This document shows positions 45,263-56,938 of a stretch of 64,000 nucleotides of DNA, one piece after another. The position numbers and the translations under genes are program-made. The DNA comes from Apiospora phragmitis. Lineage: Eukaryota; Ascomycota; Sordariomycetes; Amphisphaeriales; Apiosporaceae. The stretch is from positions 1,116,001 through 1,180,000 of the forward strand of contig JAQQWL010000016.1 in NCBI GenBank assembly GCA_038363925.1. Reading direction: 5' to 3'. Position 1 is the stretch's first letter; each line of letters begins with the position of its first letter. The notes below the pieces were generated by a model. That model was not told the DNA's origin. It saw only the letters and a list, made by a program, of their open reading frames with translations, and searched no databases.

Positions 45263-46214
45263 TGTCGCGGCGGTCGGACGGTCGTCGGGCTCGTCGGGAA
45301 CAGGAAAAGGTTAATTAATACAGGTCGTAGTAGTAACCGGTCGGACACAACCCCTACGATTTTCTTGGGAGCCGTAGTATGAAGATGTTGTCGTTGGTGA
45401 AGTCGCAATTGTAAGGCGCAAAGATCCGATAACTAGGCTGAAGCTCCCAAAACGACAGGGTCGAGATGCTTCAAGACAAGGCGCGCTGGGCGAGGCGTTG
45501 GGCGAAGCTGGATGACGAACCAATGTGGGTCATAGCGCTCTGAGCTGGCTGACTGACCAACCATCACGTACGTTACAGCGCTGAGCGCCCAGTTAAACAC
45601 TGTTCACCGTCAGCCACTTGCTCTGGGCAAAATTCACTATTCTTATATATCTGTTCTTGTTAAATGATGATGTATAAAGATGTATTCATTCATTTGAGTT
45701 GAAGTTAATAATGTGAGAACTACCATCGAGGTTCACAGCAACATGTTCTGTGTGCACGCCGGTCGGCAAGCACCGGTGGGTACTTAGTAAACCTGGGCTG
45801 AAGGCGAGGAGGTATCGCATATTGAGCAGCACCCAGGGTGATATCTTGTTGAGCACACTACCTAAAGTCACCTTCCACTTGATTTTTAAACATACCTACC
45901 TACTTATTAATAAATGCCTACTTTAGGGAGTATGGTCATGAGCCTACGAAATCAAATGCACCGCTGATATAGTGAATCAAAGTGCCTAGTCCTTTCACCT
46001 ACGCCTGCGGAATACAGCGGTTGACGGGGGCCTAACGCATGCTTTTCAACAACCCATCCTCATTCTGCCATATCCTCACTTGTTACGCCACATTGTTTGT
46101 CCCGTTCCCTAGTGGTGCTTCGGTAATCAATGGGCCCTGTGGTTGGAAGGCCGTCCTCAGCAAAGCTTCTTCGGAGACACAGAAATAAGGAGAAGTAAAT
46201 GATAACCCGGATCC
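45263..46214. other. intergenic region, Vps68-like promoter
   Basis: About 950 bp, AT-rich from 45640 to 45960. It could hold a further small 3' exon of the SnoaL-like gene: GTAAGG at its end is donor-like and CACCACTAG at 46107-46115 is acceptor-like. No independent gene was recognised. Confidence 0.4.
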
Positions 46215-46966
46215 TTACCCATAAACAAGGTTTCGGTTCGTGATCCTCCACTCATTCTCCCCTCTTTGTCGCTCCCATGTATCCTGGTAAGTCCCGTAGG
46301 CGTACACGACGCTCTCGGGACCCGTGAATGCCTCGGGACCCGTCCCAGAAACCAAGAAATGTGATGCCGTGTAGTAAGTGACCGAGATGGCCGACGTGGG
46401 ACTGCCTAAGTCGGTGGCGAACACGTCAGATGGTTGATACTATATGTGTAGATATCGGAGAGGAACACTACTTACAAACCTGGATAAGCTGCGCGCCGTA
46501 CGTGTTGTGAGTCCTCTTCCACGTCGTCGCAAGCACCTGCTGTAGTGTGGTCTTGATAGACTCCCGACCCTCCATCACGCCCAAAGGGTAGGAGTAATTG
46601 GCGCGCGCATCGATGCTGAAGATTCGATCCAACGCCGAAAAGGTTCGGCTGTCTATAGCAAAGGGGTACATTGCCAACGTGTTGCCAATCGTTGATTCAG
46701 CAGCCAAGTCGGAGACTGCATTCAGGGGCTGGAGGGTCTGGACAAGCTCGGAGAGAGGCACGGGGCCTGGGGCAATGGTAGGGCATGGTCGCGAAGGAAG
46801 AGGAGATGAAATTATATCAGGGTTGAGGCTGTATACTGGGAAGTTGAAAAGTATCACCAACAAAAACAGGGAGTACGATGCAGATGCTGCCAGGCTCGTC
46901 AACTTGATAAGCCAGCCAGCTTGATATCGAGTGGCTTGGGCAAGCAAATTTAGAAACAGACCTCAT
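46215..46966 (-). CDS. SnoaL-like secreted or membrane-anchored protein
   Basis: Small protein with a SnoaL-like (NTF2-fold) domain; such fungal proteins have varied or unknown function. Exons are about 46966-46476 and 46405-46215; the 70 bp intron has a CTGAC branch and joins QLIQV to CSPTSAISVTYYTASHF. A hydrophobic segment (LFLLVILFNFPVYS) near residue 35 is a signal anchor or signal peptide. Domain motifs include AMYPFAIDSRTFSALDRIF and WRITNRNLVY. The only nearby ATG (46966) is out of frame by one base with the main exon, consistent with one extra base at about 46948-46960. The frame itself is open from at least 46947. The 3' end may splice further. No catalytic residues are assigned. 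Confidence 0.7.
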
Positions 46967-47761
46967 TTTGAGGGAGGTACTTTGTCAGCCTGGAACTTAT
47001 GCGAAGTAAAATGCATGCATACGCGACTTCGATACGGCTTTTTTCATTGGATATCATAATGGGACGAATCTAGGGGGCCGGGAACGCCAAGCGATAATCC
47101 CCAGGCAAGGGGGCCGGCCGGCCGGACATCATCTCTATCAGCCTGGTCTAATTTCTCTCAATATATCGTCCAATCATTTGACTGGGTTTCTTTACCAGCC
47201 CGGTTTCGAGTGGTTGGAAAACACGATGTAGCAAACCCGCCTTCGACACCGCACCCTTGCTACATTGCGAGGTATTGGTCTTCCTCATAGCAGTCTCCAG
47301 GGGTTATCAGGTGGCCGGCCACGTAGGTCCCTCCAAGACCAACGGAAATTTTCAGCATCTCATGGGAATTTTTGAGCGCAAGGTAGATGGCCAACTAGTC
47401 ACGGCCGCGGTAAAAACCTGGGAGTCTCCGGCCGGAGGGGAGGGTCGGGATCCGGGCCAGTTGTCCGCACGAGCAACAAATGGTTTTGTTTGCCTCATGT
47501 CGGGGCTGAAGCCTGGCAATGGGACTTGGGGCTAGTTGTATTCGGATCGCGCCCGCCTGGTTTCCCATTGGTTCCCTTCCCCAGGGGTTTCGAGTTACGA
47601 GCTTGAAGGCCCTGTATAGAACTTGACAAGCTTGACGAAGTAAGGGGAAAGGATGTGAGCTGACCTCATGTGGCATCATGTGTATGCGATATAGTCCGGG
47701 AAGTACATCTTGGGCCTGTCATATTGACTAGACTGATGCGATTTCATATGACTTATTAGAG
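46967..47761. other. divergent promoter, SnoaL-like / rhodopsin-domain gene
   Basis: Head-to-head region of about 800 bp. GGCCGGCCGGCC-like palindromic G/C stretches lie at 47112-47125. No gene was recognised. Confidence 0.45.
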
Positions 47762-49598
47762 ATGCCCTGCCCAAGACCGCTAACCGGCATCGCATACCGA
47801 GAATCCAGCAGAAACACGACAAAATCTGTGATAAACACCATGGAGATGATACTTCTACGTAGTGACCAGGCAGCACCCAACTTCCACCCAATAGTGTCCG
47901 AAGCCGGCATGACAGTACGTACGTCCCATTCTTCTCCGCTTGACACTACTACAGCCTTGAATTCCACGGTCCGAGCAGAATAGCAGATCCGGCCCCTTAT
48001 TGATAGAACAAAAAGGCGTTGAACTGGGTGGGCGTAGGTGCGTCGGCTGCCTTCATAGGCACGCGGACGTACATACAATGCCGCCGGACTAGGGGTAAAC
48101 TATATACGAACGACTACCTCATCTTCCTAGCGCTCCTCTGCCACCTCGCCGCCGCCATCGTCTGCCAGGTTGCCATCCCGTCCATGTACGAGCTCGAGCG
48201 CTTCATCGCGATACTCCGGGACAACCAAGCCCGGGGCGAAAGCGGCAGCAACACCACGGGCGCTCAACAGCATATTTCCATCGCCACCAGCCCTACACCA
48301 CTCAATGTGACTGCGTCTTCCACGGAACAGCGCTTCGTGGCCAACACGGAGCTCTACTTCAGGTACCAGTTTGCCCTGAGCCTCCTGCTGTGGACGACGC
48401 TATGGGCTGTCAAGTTCTCGCTGCTGTTCTTCTTCTGGCGGCTATTCGATTCGGTCACGTCGCTACGACCGGCCCGGCTCTGCTGGTATGTTATGACAGG
48501 CATCACGGCGTCGACACTTGTCGTGACCGTGTCCCTATTCTTGTTCGCCTGTGGAAACCCGGCCAACAACTTCACTTACGGTAGGTATACCATTTCTCCA
48601 TGCAATAATCCCGTGAGAGCCTATCTGGCAGTGTGGTAGCTATATTTCAAGATTCTTCAGTTTGCTGATCCTCATATTTCACATATAGGGGCCTGCCAGA
48701 CCAGCTCGAGGCTCTACCTGCGGAATCTCAACTTCCTTTTCTCGTCCGGGACTGACATAGCTGGTGACATCCTTTGTACGTGTGTTTCCTATGCTCACCA
48801 TTCCACCTGCAGTTTCATATCTCTCTCAAACCCGACCAACTTCCTCCTTCATTGAGACACTACAAAAAACAAACACACCGACTCGATCCATATCTGATTT
48901 ATCCAGTGATGCTCATCCCCTTCCCCCTGCTCCGCCACCTGAAAGTAAGTACACGCCAAAAGTATACCTTAGCCGGCATCTTCCTGCTGCCCATAATCCC
49001 CATCATGTTCGGGGTCCTGCGGCTCGTCTTCTGCAACCCGACGGTAGGGTCCGTCAACACGATCAAATTCCAGATGTTTTCCATGCTGGAGAACACGGCC
49101 GGTGAGTTTCCTATGCAGCATACTTTCAACCCCACCCTGCCGGCCCTTTGACTGACACAATGCCGCACTCATAAAGCCATGATAACATCCTGCCTCCCCT
49201 CACTACGCCTTTTCGTGGCCCAGCAAAAGAACCAAAGCCGCAGCAGCGGCAACAACAGCAACAGCAAACGGACCTCGTCCGTCGCCGCTGCCGTCGCCAC
49301 CAGAAGACCACAGCGTACATCCTATTATCATCTCGACGACGGCGGGGCAGCATGCATCAGAAGAGGCAGTCTCAGCAGCACGAACAAGGTGGGGAGCAGT
49401 TCAGAGACGGCCGCCACTGCCGCCTGCGCCGCTGAGGACATCCCGCTCGAGAGTATCGTCATGAGCTCGATATACCATCAGCAGCAGCATCAGCAGCAAA
49501 GGGGGGAAGACGGAGAAGAACAAATCGAGCAGCAGCCTAGTACGCCGTTGTCCTACCCAAACAACCAGGCCGCTCGTTATCGAAAGAATAATAGCTAG
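47762..49598 (+). CDS. rhodopsin-domain (PTH11/SAT4-like) membrane protein
   Basis: Seven-helix membrane protein of the fungal rhodopsin-domain family, relatives of the PTH11-type receptors. Exons are 47762-47914, 48016-48580, 48689-48775, 48907-49101 and 49177-49598; all introns are GT-AG, the frame is intact and there are 473 aa. The start could also be the ATG at 47840. Family features: FIGTRTYIQ in TM1, LYTNDYLIFLALL in TM2, FSLLFFFWRLF, the extracellular CGNPANNF and the late CQTSSRLYLRNLNFLFSSGTDIAGDILL. Asn-linked glycosylation-type sites lie in the first long loop. The C-terminal ~140 residues are a low-complexity cytosolic tail with Gln/Ser runs. The ligand is unknown. Confidence 0.87.
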
Positions 49599-50450
49599 CT
49601 CCTGTCGTTATTGCTTCACCTCATAGCACCCAAGTCAGTGGATAATAGGGGCATATTATTCAGACAAAGGTTAGAACGTTTGTTGAATTTGAGCAGCATT
49701 AGACACAACGGAATAGATAGAAAGGCGTGCTACAACTCAACTTATCAAATGTGAAGTATTAAGGCAATGTAGGTACTCTATTAATGGCAACGAAGCCCCC
49801 GTGCACCCCTATTGAATATTCCGCGATGCAGACCACCTTAATCGTACTACAGTGTGTGTCTCGTAATATGCCGAGACTATGAGCCGCCCCTCAACGCCTA
49901 TGCGGAAATTCAACACTCCGTAAACGCCATTGCGTGACCAGGACGGCCCATTTTTCTGGTCTTGTTCCAAAATCATCGCCTTGTGATACATGCAGAGCAC
50001 AGACTGTCATGGCTCGTAAACTTGCTGCTTCATCTTCACCCCCAAGAAGAATACTTATCTAAAGCACCCCGAGAGGAACGAAGATAAGAAGTTGCACTTA
50101 AAATTCGTAGTAAATGGTCGACGAAGGCGCAAAACGGGGGTATTAGTACAACAGTATGGCCGAGTCGTTTTCGGCCAGGAAAACACACCAATCGTCGTCA
50201 TTGGTAGTTGAGTGAGTCCAAACTTTGATATGCTGCCCTGATCCTGGTTGTCATTGATAACCAATGCTGGTCCTCGAGACAAACTAAGATAGACGTGTTT
50301 GTGTTGCAGGTGGATAAGGATTTGTAGACCGCCCCAAAACTTATCGTCTGCTGTCTAGAGGGTAATCAACAATGCGGGCATTGATGGCATCAGGACCGAA
50401 ATGAAGCAATATCAAACTCGGTTTGCAGGTAGTTGTAGTTGTGCATCAGA
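49599..50450. other. convergent 3' intergenic region
   Basis: Tail-to-tail space between the rhodopsin-domain gene and SMI1. No gene or notable repeat was recognised. Confidence 0.5.
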
Positions 50451-52236
50451 TCAAATCTCGATCGTCTTCATGCCCTCTTCAATCTCTTCCGAGGCCTTGC
50501 CGCTCGCGGCAGAAGCCTCTGCTTTCGGTGACGAGTTTTCCTTCTCCTTCTCCTTGTCCTTGCTCGACTCATTCACATCGGGAAGTTCCGTTGACTTCGC
50601 TTCGTCCCCGGGTCGTGGGGTTTCAACTTCGACGAGTTTTGTGGGCGTGATACCGTTCGTGACAAGTTTGTTCTCCGAAGGTGTAGAAGAGCTACCTTCC
50701 TCAGTAACTTGAGCTAAAGGACTCGCTTTTCCATAACCTGGTCGAATGGGACTGGTCAAGGGCGACGGGCTGCTCAGTCTCTGAAGAGACCTGCCGCGGG
50801 ATTCACCATTGGGTGCATCAACTGGGCTGGCGTAGGGAGAGGCACCGGGAGAGGGCATTCCCCCGGGGGCCATGGATCTCCTCTTCGCGGCAGCCTTGGC
50901 AGTCCGACCATGCTTCTGGTCCATTCTCCAGCGGAGAATATCGAAGTAGGAGGGCTCGACGCGGGTGGCCTTAAATTCCCGCAGTTTGAGCTCTGAGGTT
51001 TCTTCATCGACAAACCACTTGCCGCTGTTCAAGTCGTCAGCTACCACGGCCAAGAAGTGGCCCCATGACTTCGCAACAACATATTTGATGTCGTAGTCGC
51101 GACCGAAGAGGATGATTTGTCCCCAAGTTCCGGTGGGCCCGGGAGCCAGATCAACGGCCAAGTTGTTGCCGCCCCAGTCTCGCACCAAGGGAATCCAGGC
51201 TTGGTGGGCATAGGCGCGCTGGACCGCGCCAACAGGGACGCTATCTTGCTTCGCGAGGAGGTCTTGTTTCCAGTTAGAGGTTTGGGAGCCGGAAGGCGAT
51301 GATCGGGAAGAGGAGGCCTGGTTGCTGCTACCGCCAAAAGCCTTGGACGGCATAGACGGTTTGATGACATTCGTTTCGAGCAGGAAATCTTGGTTCACCT
51401 TGCGCCACTGGTCCCATTCTTGGAACGATCTCCTCGCAATCCAACAGCATAGAACCGAAAATGATACCTGTGGGCATACCACCTCTTTCTTGGCCGTCGT
51501 GGACTGATAGAGAGTCTCTAATATCCTGTGGTAATGAGCAATCCAGCTGATGCTCCAATTCGTTGATATCATTGTTCGTGCAACCTTCGCACAGTTGATC
51601 CCAGAGTTCGGGGTAGTTCTCTTCAGCCCAAGTGTCTATCCGCCTCCACGTGTGGGTGACAGGAGGTGCCGGAGGCCCACCATCAGCAAAGGACTGCATG
51701 GGAATTTCGCCAGGGCTGCTGATTGTCTCAAAGCCGTCATCTCCCATGTTCTTTGCGCTGAACGATCGGAGTCCCGGTGAGTAAGGGCCGCTCGGACCAG
51801 GGCTCGTAAGAGAAAACGGGGGATGGTGCAGGCGCTCCCAAATACGAGTTGTCCTGGCCAGCCAATCGACCGGTCTCGTCAATGTAGGGTGATGTGATGT
51901 CGGCACGAGATTCATTGGCGGCTGTAGCGACGGATGTGAGAGTGCTTTGTCTGTTCAAAGGAACGTGTCTGCCAGATCGGTAAGGGGAGTCGTAGGATGA
52001 ATCTGGAATCTGGCTGTCAGCAAGTGGAAACACAGCGCCTTCAGGGCATCTCAACGAGAAACTTACGGCGATCATAACTGGTCATGGTATGCCAGAACGA
52101 CCGAAAGGTCCCTCCGATTCTGTGTTTGTGGTCAGCAATGCCTTCAACATGTCAAATCATAGCCGATCGCGTTCGCTCTGCTTTCGCTTTCGCTTCTGGC
52201 CTTGGGCTGTCTTTGTCTGACTTACGTGTTGGCCAT
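50451..52236 (-). CDS. SMI1: KNR4/SMI1 cell-wall synthesis regulator (two frameshifts)
   Basis: Regulator of cell wall (1,3-beta-glucan) assembly and the cell integrity pathway, cytosolic. Exons are 52236-52226 (11 coding bases), 52119-52067 and 52002-50451. Spliced start: MANTIGGTFRSFWHTMTSYD. The conserved core includes RRIDTWAEENYPELWDQL, LSVHDGQERGG, WIPLVRDWGGNNLAVDLAP and the WGQIILFGRDYDIKYVV block. The C-terminal ~180 residues are low-complexity, rich in Ser/Pro/Glu/Lys. Two extra bases break exon 3: in the G5 run at 51818-51822 and in GG at 51422-51423, where CEEIV should join QEWDQWRKV. With corrections it is 537 aa, as usual for filamentous fungi. Confidence 0.93.
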
Positions 52237-55200
52237 GTTGAGTGATTGGATGCGTGTCCAGGCGAGGTTGGTATTAGGGGATTTGTTGTCAATAGTCCTT
52301 TTTCCTCAGCGCCGGGACGGCCACGGGAGCGGAAGGGGTGATGGTTTGATTACAATTAGCTCCGCGGGAAACAGCTTCTAGGCGCAAGTCGGGACAGTCA
52401 AAAGAAAGCGTGGCAGAATGGCAGTTTGCAACGAGCAGCAAACGAAGGGTGATTGGCGATTGTAGTGTCTGCGTAGCAGAGGGAACGATTGACAGGAAGC
52501 GTGCTTGGCCGAGACGCGGTGGTGGTCGAACACGAATGAGTGAACGAACGAACGGAAGGACTGGACAGGAGTCGCCGAAAATGCCAATAATAAGTTTTGG
52601 AGGTGCCTGCGCCACGGGTTGAGAAAGGGGGCGTTTTTGTACGAGGGGGACTGGACTGGGCGACGGACGGGGTGTGCAAGTCCAGGTAAGGTGTAGGGGC
52701 GCTGGCAGGTTAGCAGGTTAGGGGAGGCCGCGGGTGGGTAGGGTGTGGGAAGGGAAGTACCTCTTTCTTCTTTCCCTTAGGTCGGTAGGTTATTTGATCA
52801 AAATGTGAGGTGTACGGGTGGATCTCAACAACTGGAACTCCAGTTAGGTTAGGTGCAGGTACCTAATAAAGGCCACCCCCCCCCTGGTCTAGCTCGGGTG
52901 TGGGTGCTTCACAATGCTTGGGTGGGTGTGTGCTATGTGCTCCCTACTAATAAGAATAAGTTCGCCAGCCAGTGTCTGTGGCCATGAAGGTGTTTGGCTA
53001 ATTTCGGGCCGCCTGCAAATCGAACGAATGACCGTCTTGCGTCTTGGTGCTCAAGCAATCATCAAGAAACAATTTAAAGAGTCGCTGATGTCGTTGTTGA
53101 CAGACTGGATAAAGTAGTTAAACTGCTGGAGTCTTTGTCGGGCGCGGAATGCATGAGAACTGAATTGAGGAACGAAATGGCCCAGAATATTCTGCTGTCT
53201 TTGTCACTTTGTCATTTCCATGCACGATGTGACCCCTCCGGCCAGTGCCGCCGTTTGCTAATCAAAGTCGAAAAGCATTAAATGCTCTCCCCCGCTAACG
53301 TCACATTCACGCATTCACGCATTCACCCACTGCTGCCGCGAGATGAGCTCCAGTGACTTTTGGTGTGTGTATGGACGGTCTCGACTCTCGAGAATCCGAT
53401 TCGGATGGTGGAGAAGGGGCCCAATTGCTGCTCTTATATGTAGCGAAGGGGTCATATTTCTTCGTCAATATTCTTCATCGGCTTGCTGCGTGATCATTGA
53501 TCCCCGGTGACAGACTTTGCCGGGAAATGTGTAATCACTAACCCTTCAAGGGATGGTACAGAAGGATGTAACGAACGTCACTTCTCGTAAGCACGCAAGC
53601 TGACTCCTACGTACTGGAGCAACTTGGAACTGCTGCTCAACGAAGCTCGGGGAATATGCATCAATCAAAGTATAGGAGATGTGTGACTATACAACCACAA
53701 TTTGACCAGCTTTGTTTCCAACGGATTGCCCAATGCTACGCAGGCATGCCACTGGGCATATTCTCAAACAAATGGAGGGGCAAGAGATGGATAGCAGGGT
53801 CAAAACTAAGCCACTTGATCAAGATCTGGTTTCGTTTGCATGAAATAACTACAGCATGCATCGCGGGAGCCAGACAAGTAACAGACCCAACGGTTAACTG
53901 CCCTGGCACCTGGGGTGCCCCTGGGTGCCCCGGCTGCATGGCCTTTTTGCCTATGCAGCGTTGATTGGTTTTGAACCTTGTCCCGTGAGGTCATGCGACC
54001 TTCGCTGAGGTGTGGTTCTTATTGATTCTTATCACCAGGGCATGTAATAACGGACCTTGTTGGAGCTGGTTGCCGTCACAAAGAAACAGAGCATCCATCA
54101 TAGGGCTATTTGCTAGAATAATCTACATACATTTTCTGCCCTGCTACGAGTTTTGGGGGTTGAGGGCGGCTCATCCCTTTATCCACCCGTCGGTCAGGTG
54201 CCGTTATCTTGATGTCAATTTTAACCTTAACTTTGGGGGGCCCCTGATCGGGTATCGCATTGGGGAATTGCACCTTGTGAACAACATCACCGCTGCCGAA
54301 GTCGAGGTCAGCGGATGTGGACGAGCAGCATACTAGTAAGGAAGTCCTCTTTGCCTACGGAGTAACTACTGACCACCCAGTAATGAATATATGATCACTC
54401 TGGTATGCATTTGGAACCACGTTACTGTCGATTCATCTCATCGCGCATGCAGTCGCCGCATGTGGAAGCTCCACATCTCATCTCTAGCCTTTCCAGACAT
54501 CCCTCACCCCCAAATTACACGGGGGGTTTTTTCTCTCAGGAGGCACGGAGGACATTTGAGAGAACCCTCTTCCCCGCCCTTCTTGACCGCCACACCCAGG
54601 ACTCCTTTTTTTCCTGGTGAAACCGGTCGACTAAGAGACTATGTTATTCGATCTCACCGAAACTATTTCTGGGCGGTGGAAGTGGTGGTAGCTATCCGTA
54701 CATATGAAGCTGAATTCTCCGTGGTATGATATGGTGGCTACCGGCGTGCACTTACTCTATCCTCAAACAGTTCAAATCCTGCTTGGAAGCCCAGTCAGAT
54801 CCTGCACGTTCTGCTTGCAGCATGCGCTGGTCGATCCAACCCAATCGAATGGACGACTTGAATGCCTTCTCCCGCACATTGCCCTGCAACTGGAGTCTGT
54901 CTGTACCCCTTTTAACCGCCACATCTATCGAATTGATCTTTTGACAGACGCCGCCCTGTGCCTTGCCCTGCGGCTCCCCCCACTCCGATCATCCCATCCA
55001 TAGTCTGTGGTAGTAGAACTTATGCATGTGCGCCTCAGTCGAGGAACCGTTGGATCGCTAACACTAACGATACTCCATAGCAGGCTACATATCCACGTCT
55101 CGTTGGTTTCCAGTCCCAATTAGGTACCGCGACGGCCAGTCGTAGAAGACAATGCAATTCTTTGCACCTAAACATTAGACCCCCCGAGCTAGCCGGGTGG

Positions 55201-56938
55201 ATAGAGTAGACGGAATATTCGGTACCTGACTTGTCAGAATTCGCTTGCACTATTCGAACCGCAGCAGCATTGGCCCTGTATAGTCCGGAATTCGTCTATT
55301 GCATGGCTTTTGAACTAGTAGTAGAGTGCAGCCAAGTCGGCTCTACGGATATAAGCACAGAAAAGAAGTCGCCTCCTACAGTACAGATCAAAAACACTGT
55401 ATCGCCTGCCTATTGCATCAAATGGAAGACATGTACAATAGACCGCTAGCTTCGGGAGTGTTCCTCTTTTGTTGAAAAGTATTTCACTGATAAATCGGAG
55501 CATTTTTCAGCTTGAATTCCAATCTGACCGAGTCTACGAGGGAGATGGAGATCCATTCTTGGCACTATGCCTCGAGAGATGTAGTGAGATATGCCGAGAG
55601 GGAAAAACCCCTTGGCCCCCGTTTATTTCTAAAAACACGCACCGCCACATCGGAGCAACATGCAGCTAAGACGATCACCATCACCATAACCGCCACTCCG
55701 TCACTTGGGCTCAACCTTTATCAGAGATAGAGGGAGCTTGTGACCTTTCATACGACATATTACATACACAGTAAGCAGGATCGCAGACGAGACTTATATG
55801 GGATCCATCTATCTTGCAAACCGGGTTTCCTTTTCTAGGAGAAGCGTTAGCCGAGGAGCTTGGGAGCTATGTAGGCAGCCAGCACAGACGAGTGGGTGTG
55901 CGCTCCTGGATTGATGCCAAACGTGACTCTCCTGCTTTAACACAAATCTCATCGATCTGAGCTGTATGCTGGTGATGCAAGACCAAAATAAAAAACAACC
56001 GGTTTCTGAAACAATTCGCACCCAATACATAGGTAACGTTTCTTCCCCCCCCCCCCTCGGCCCATGAACAGCCCCTCAAACGCCACAACTTATCTGCGAA
56101 GGGGGGAGGCGCCAACGGCGTGTCGTTCCTGTTCGTTTCCCCAACCTCCCCGGGACGGCCTGACTGCCTCCTGTCTCTGCCACGTACCTAGGCAGTATTA
56201 GTTATTGAGGTACAGTTATAGCCACAGAATCGGTTGCATACACACATACCGGATGATGGCGTGAACCACACAAGCTGAAACGCCCCAGTCCACGGAGACA
56301 ATGACGTTCTTGTGCTACAAACGATCAGAGATTAGGATAGCCTACATGCCGGCAGTCACTGGTCACTCAATCATATCGCCCGGTCCAGTGCGCATCTACC
56401 GTCTTCTAGCCGAGATGCCATGCTTGCTTGCTTGCCCTTCGCCTCCTTTGCCACTCTCTCGTGTCCAACGTCATACAACCTTCGGCTCGCGTGGTGTTTA
56501 TGCCCTGAGCCGCCTTAAGAATGTTTCACGCCAATGCAGCCCAGCGAGCGCTTGACGTCGGACCTGAAAGGCGGGGTTCACGACACCGACGTTACACAGG
56601 CGCCTACCTTCCTGCGCCTGAACGTCATTTCTCGACTTGAAGCTTTTGGTGAATTGACATTATGCTGTCCTGATACGATGACTATGAGAAATATAGTATC
56701 AGATCGGCCGCCATCGCCCAGGCTGCTTTGTACGGACTTGGAGTTAGATATCCATCATACGCAAGTGTTGAGGTCAAGTATGTATGAACTCCGTAAAAGT
56801 ATTCACGCCTTTCTCGAAACCAAGATAGATAGCTAAATACAACGTTCGATTACATATAAAAGTGCCCCAAAACAAGTTCTTCGTAAGGACGCGCCAAAAA
56901 CTTGCTATACGTACGTTATGCCATGCAAGGGACCAAAT
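52237..56938. other. 4.7 kb gene-free stretch
   Basis: No convincing gene on either strand; the open frames are short and carry no recognisable domain. Notable simple sequence: a C9 run at 52876-52884, a GCATTCAC repeat near 53310, a GGCACC-TGG-GGTGCC stem at 53905-53919 and a C12 run at 56045-56056. A tRNA-like B-box at 55250 was considered and rejected. The left end is the SMI1 promoter. Confidence 0.5.

Noticed and set aside
53905..53919. GGCACC-TGG-GGTGCC hairpin as a terminator
   Set aside because: Intrinsic hairpin terminators are not used by fungal RNA polymerase II, and no gene ends nearby.
55185..55262. tRNA-like sequence: TAGCCGGGTGGATAGAG followed by TATTCGAACC
   Set aside because: The A-box- and B-box-like parts are too far apart, and no acceptor or anticodon stem can be formed.
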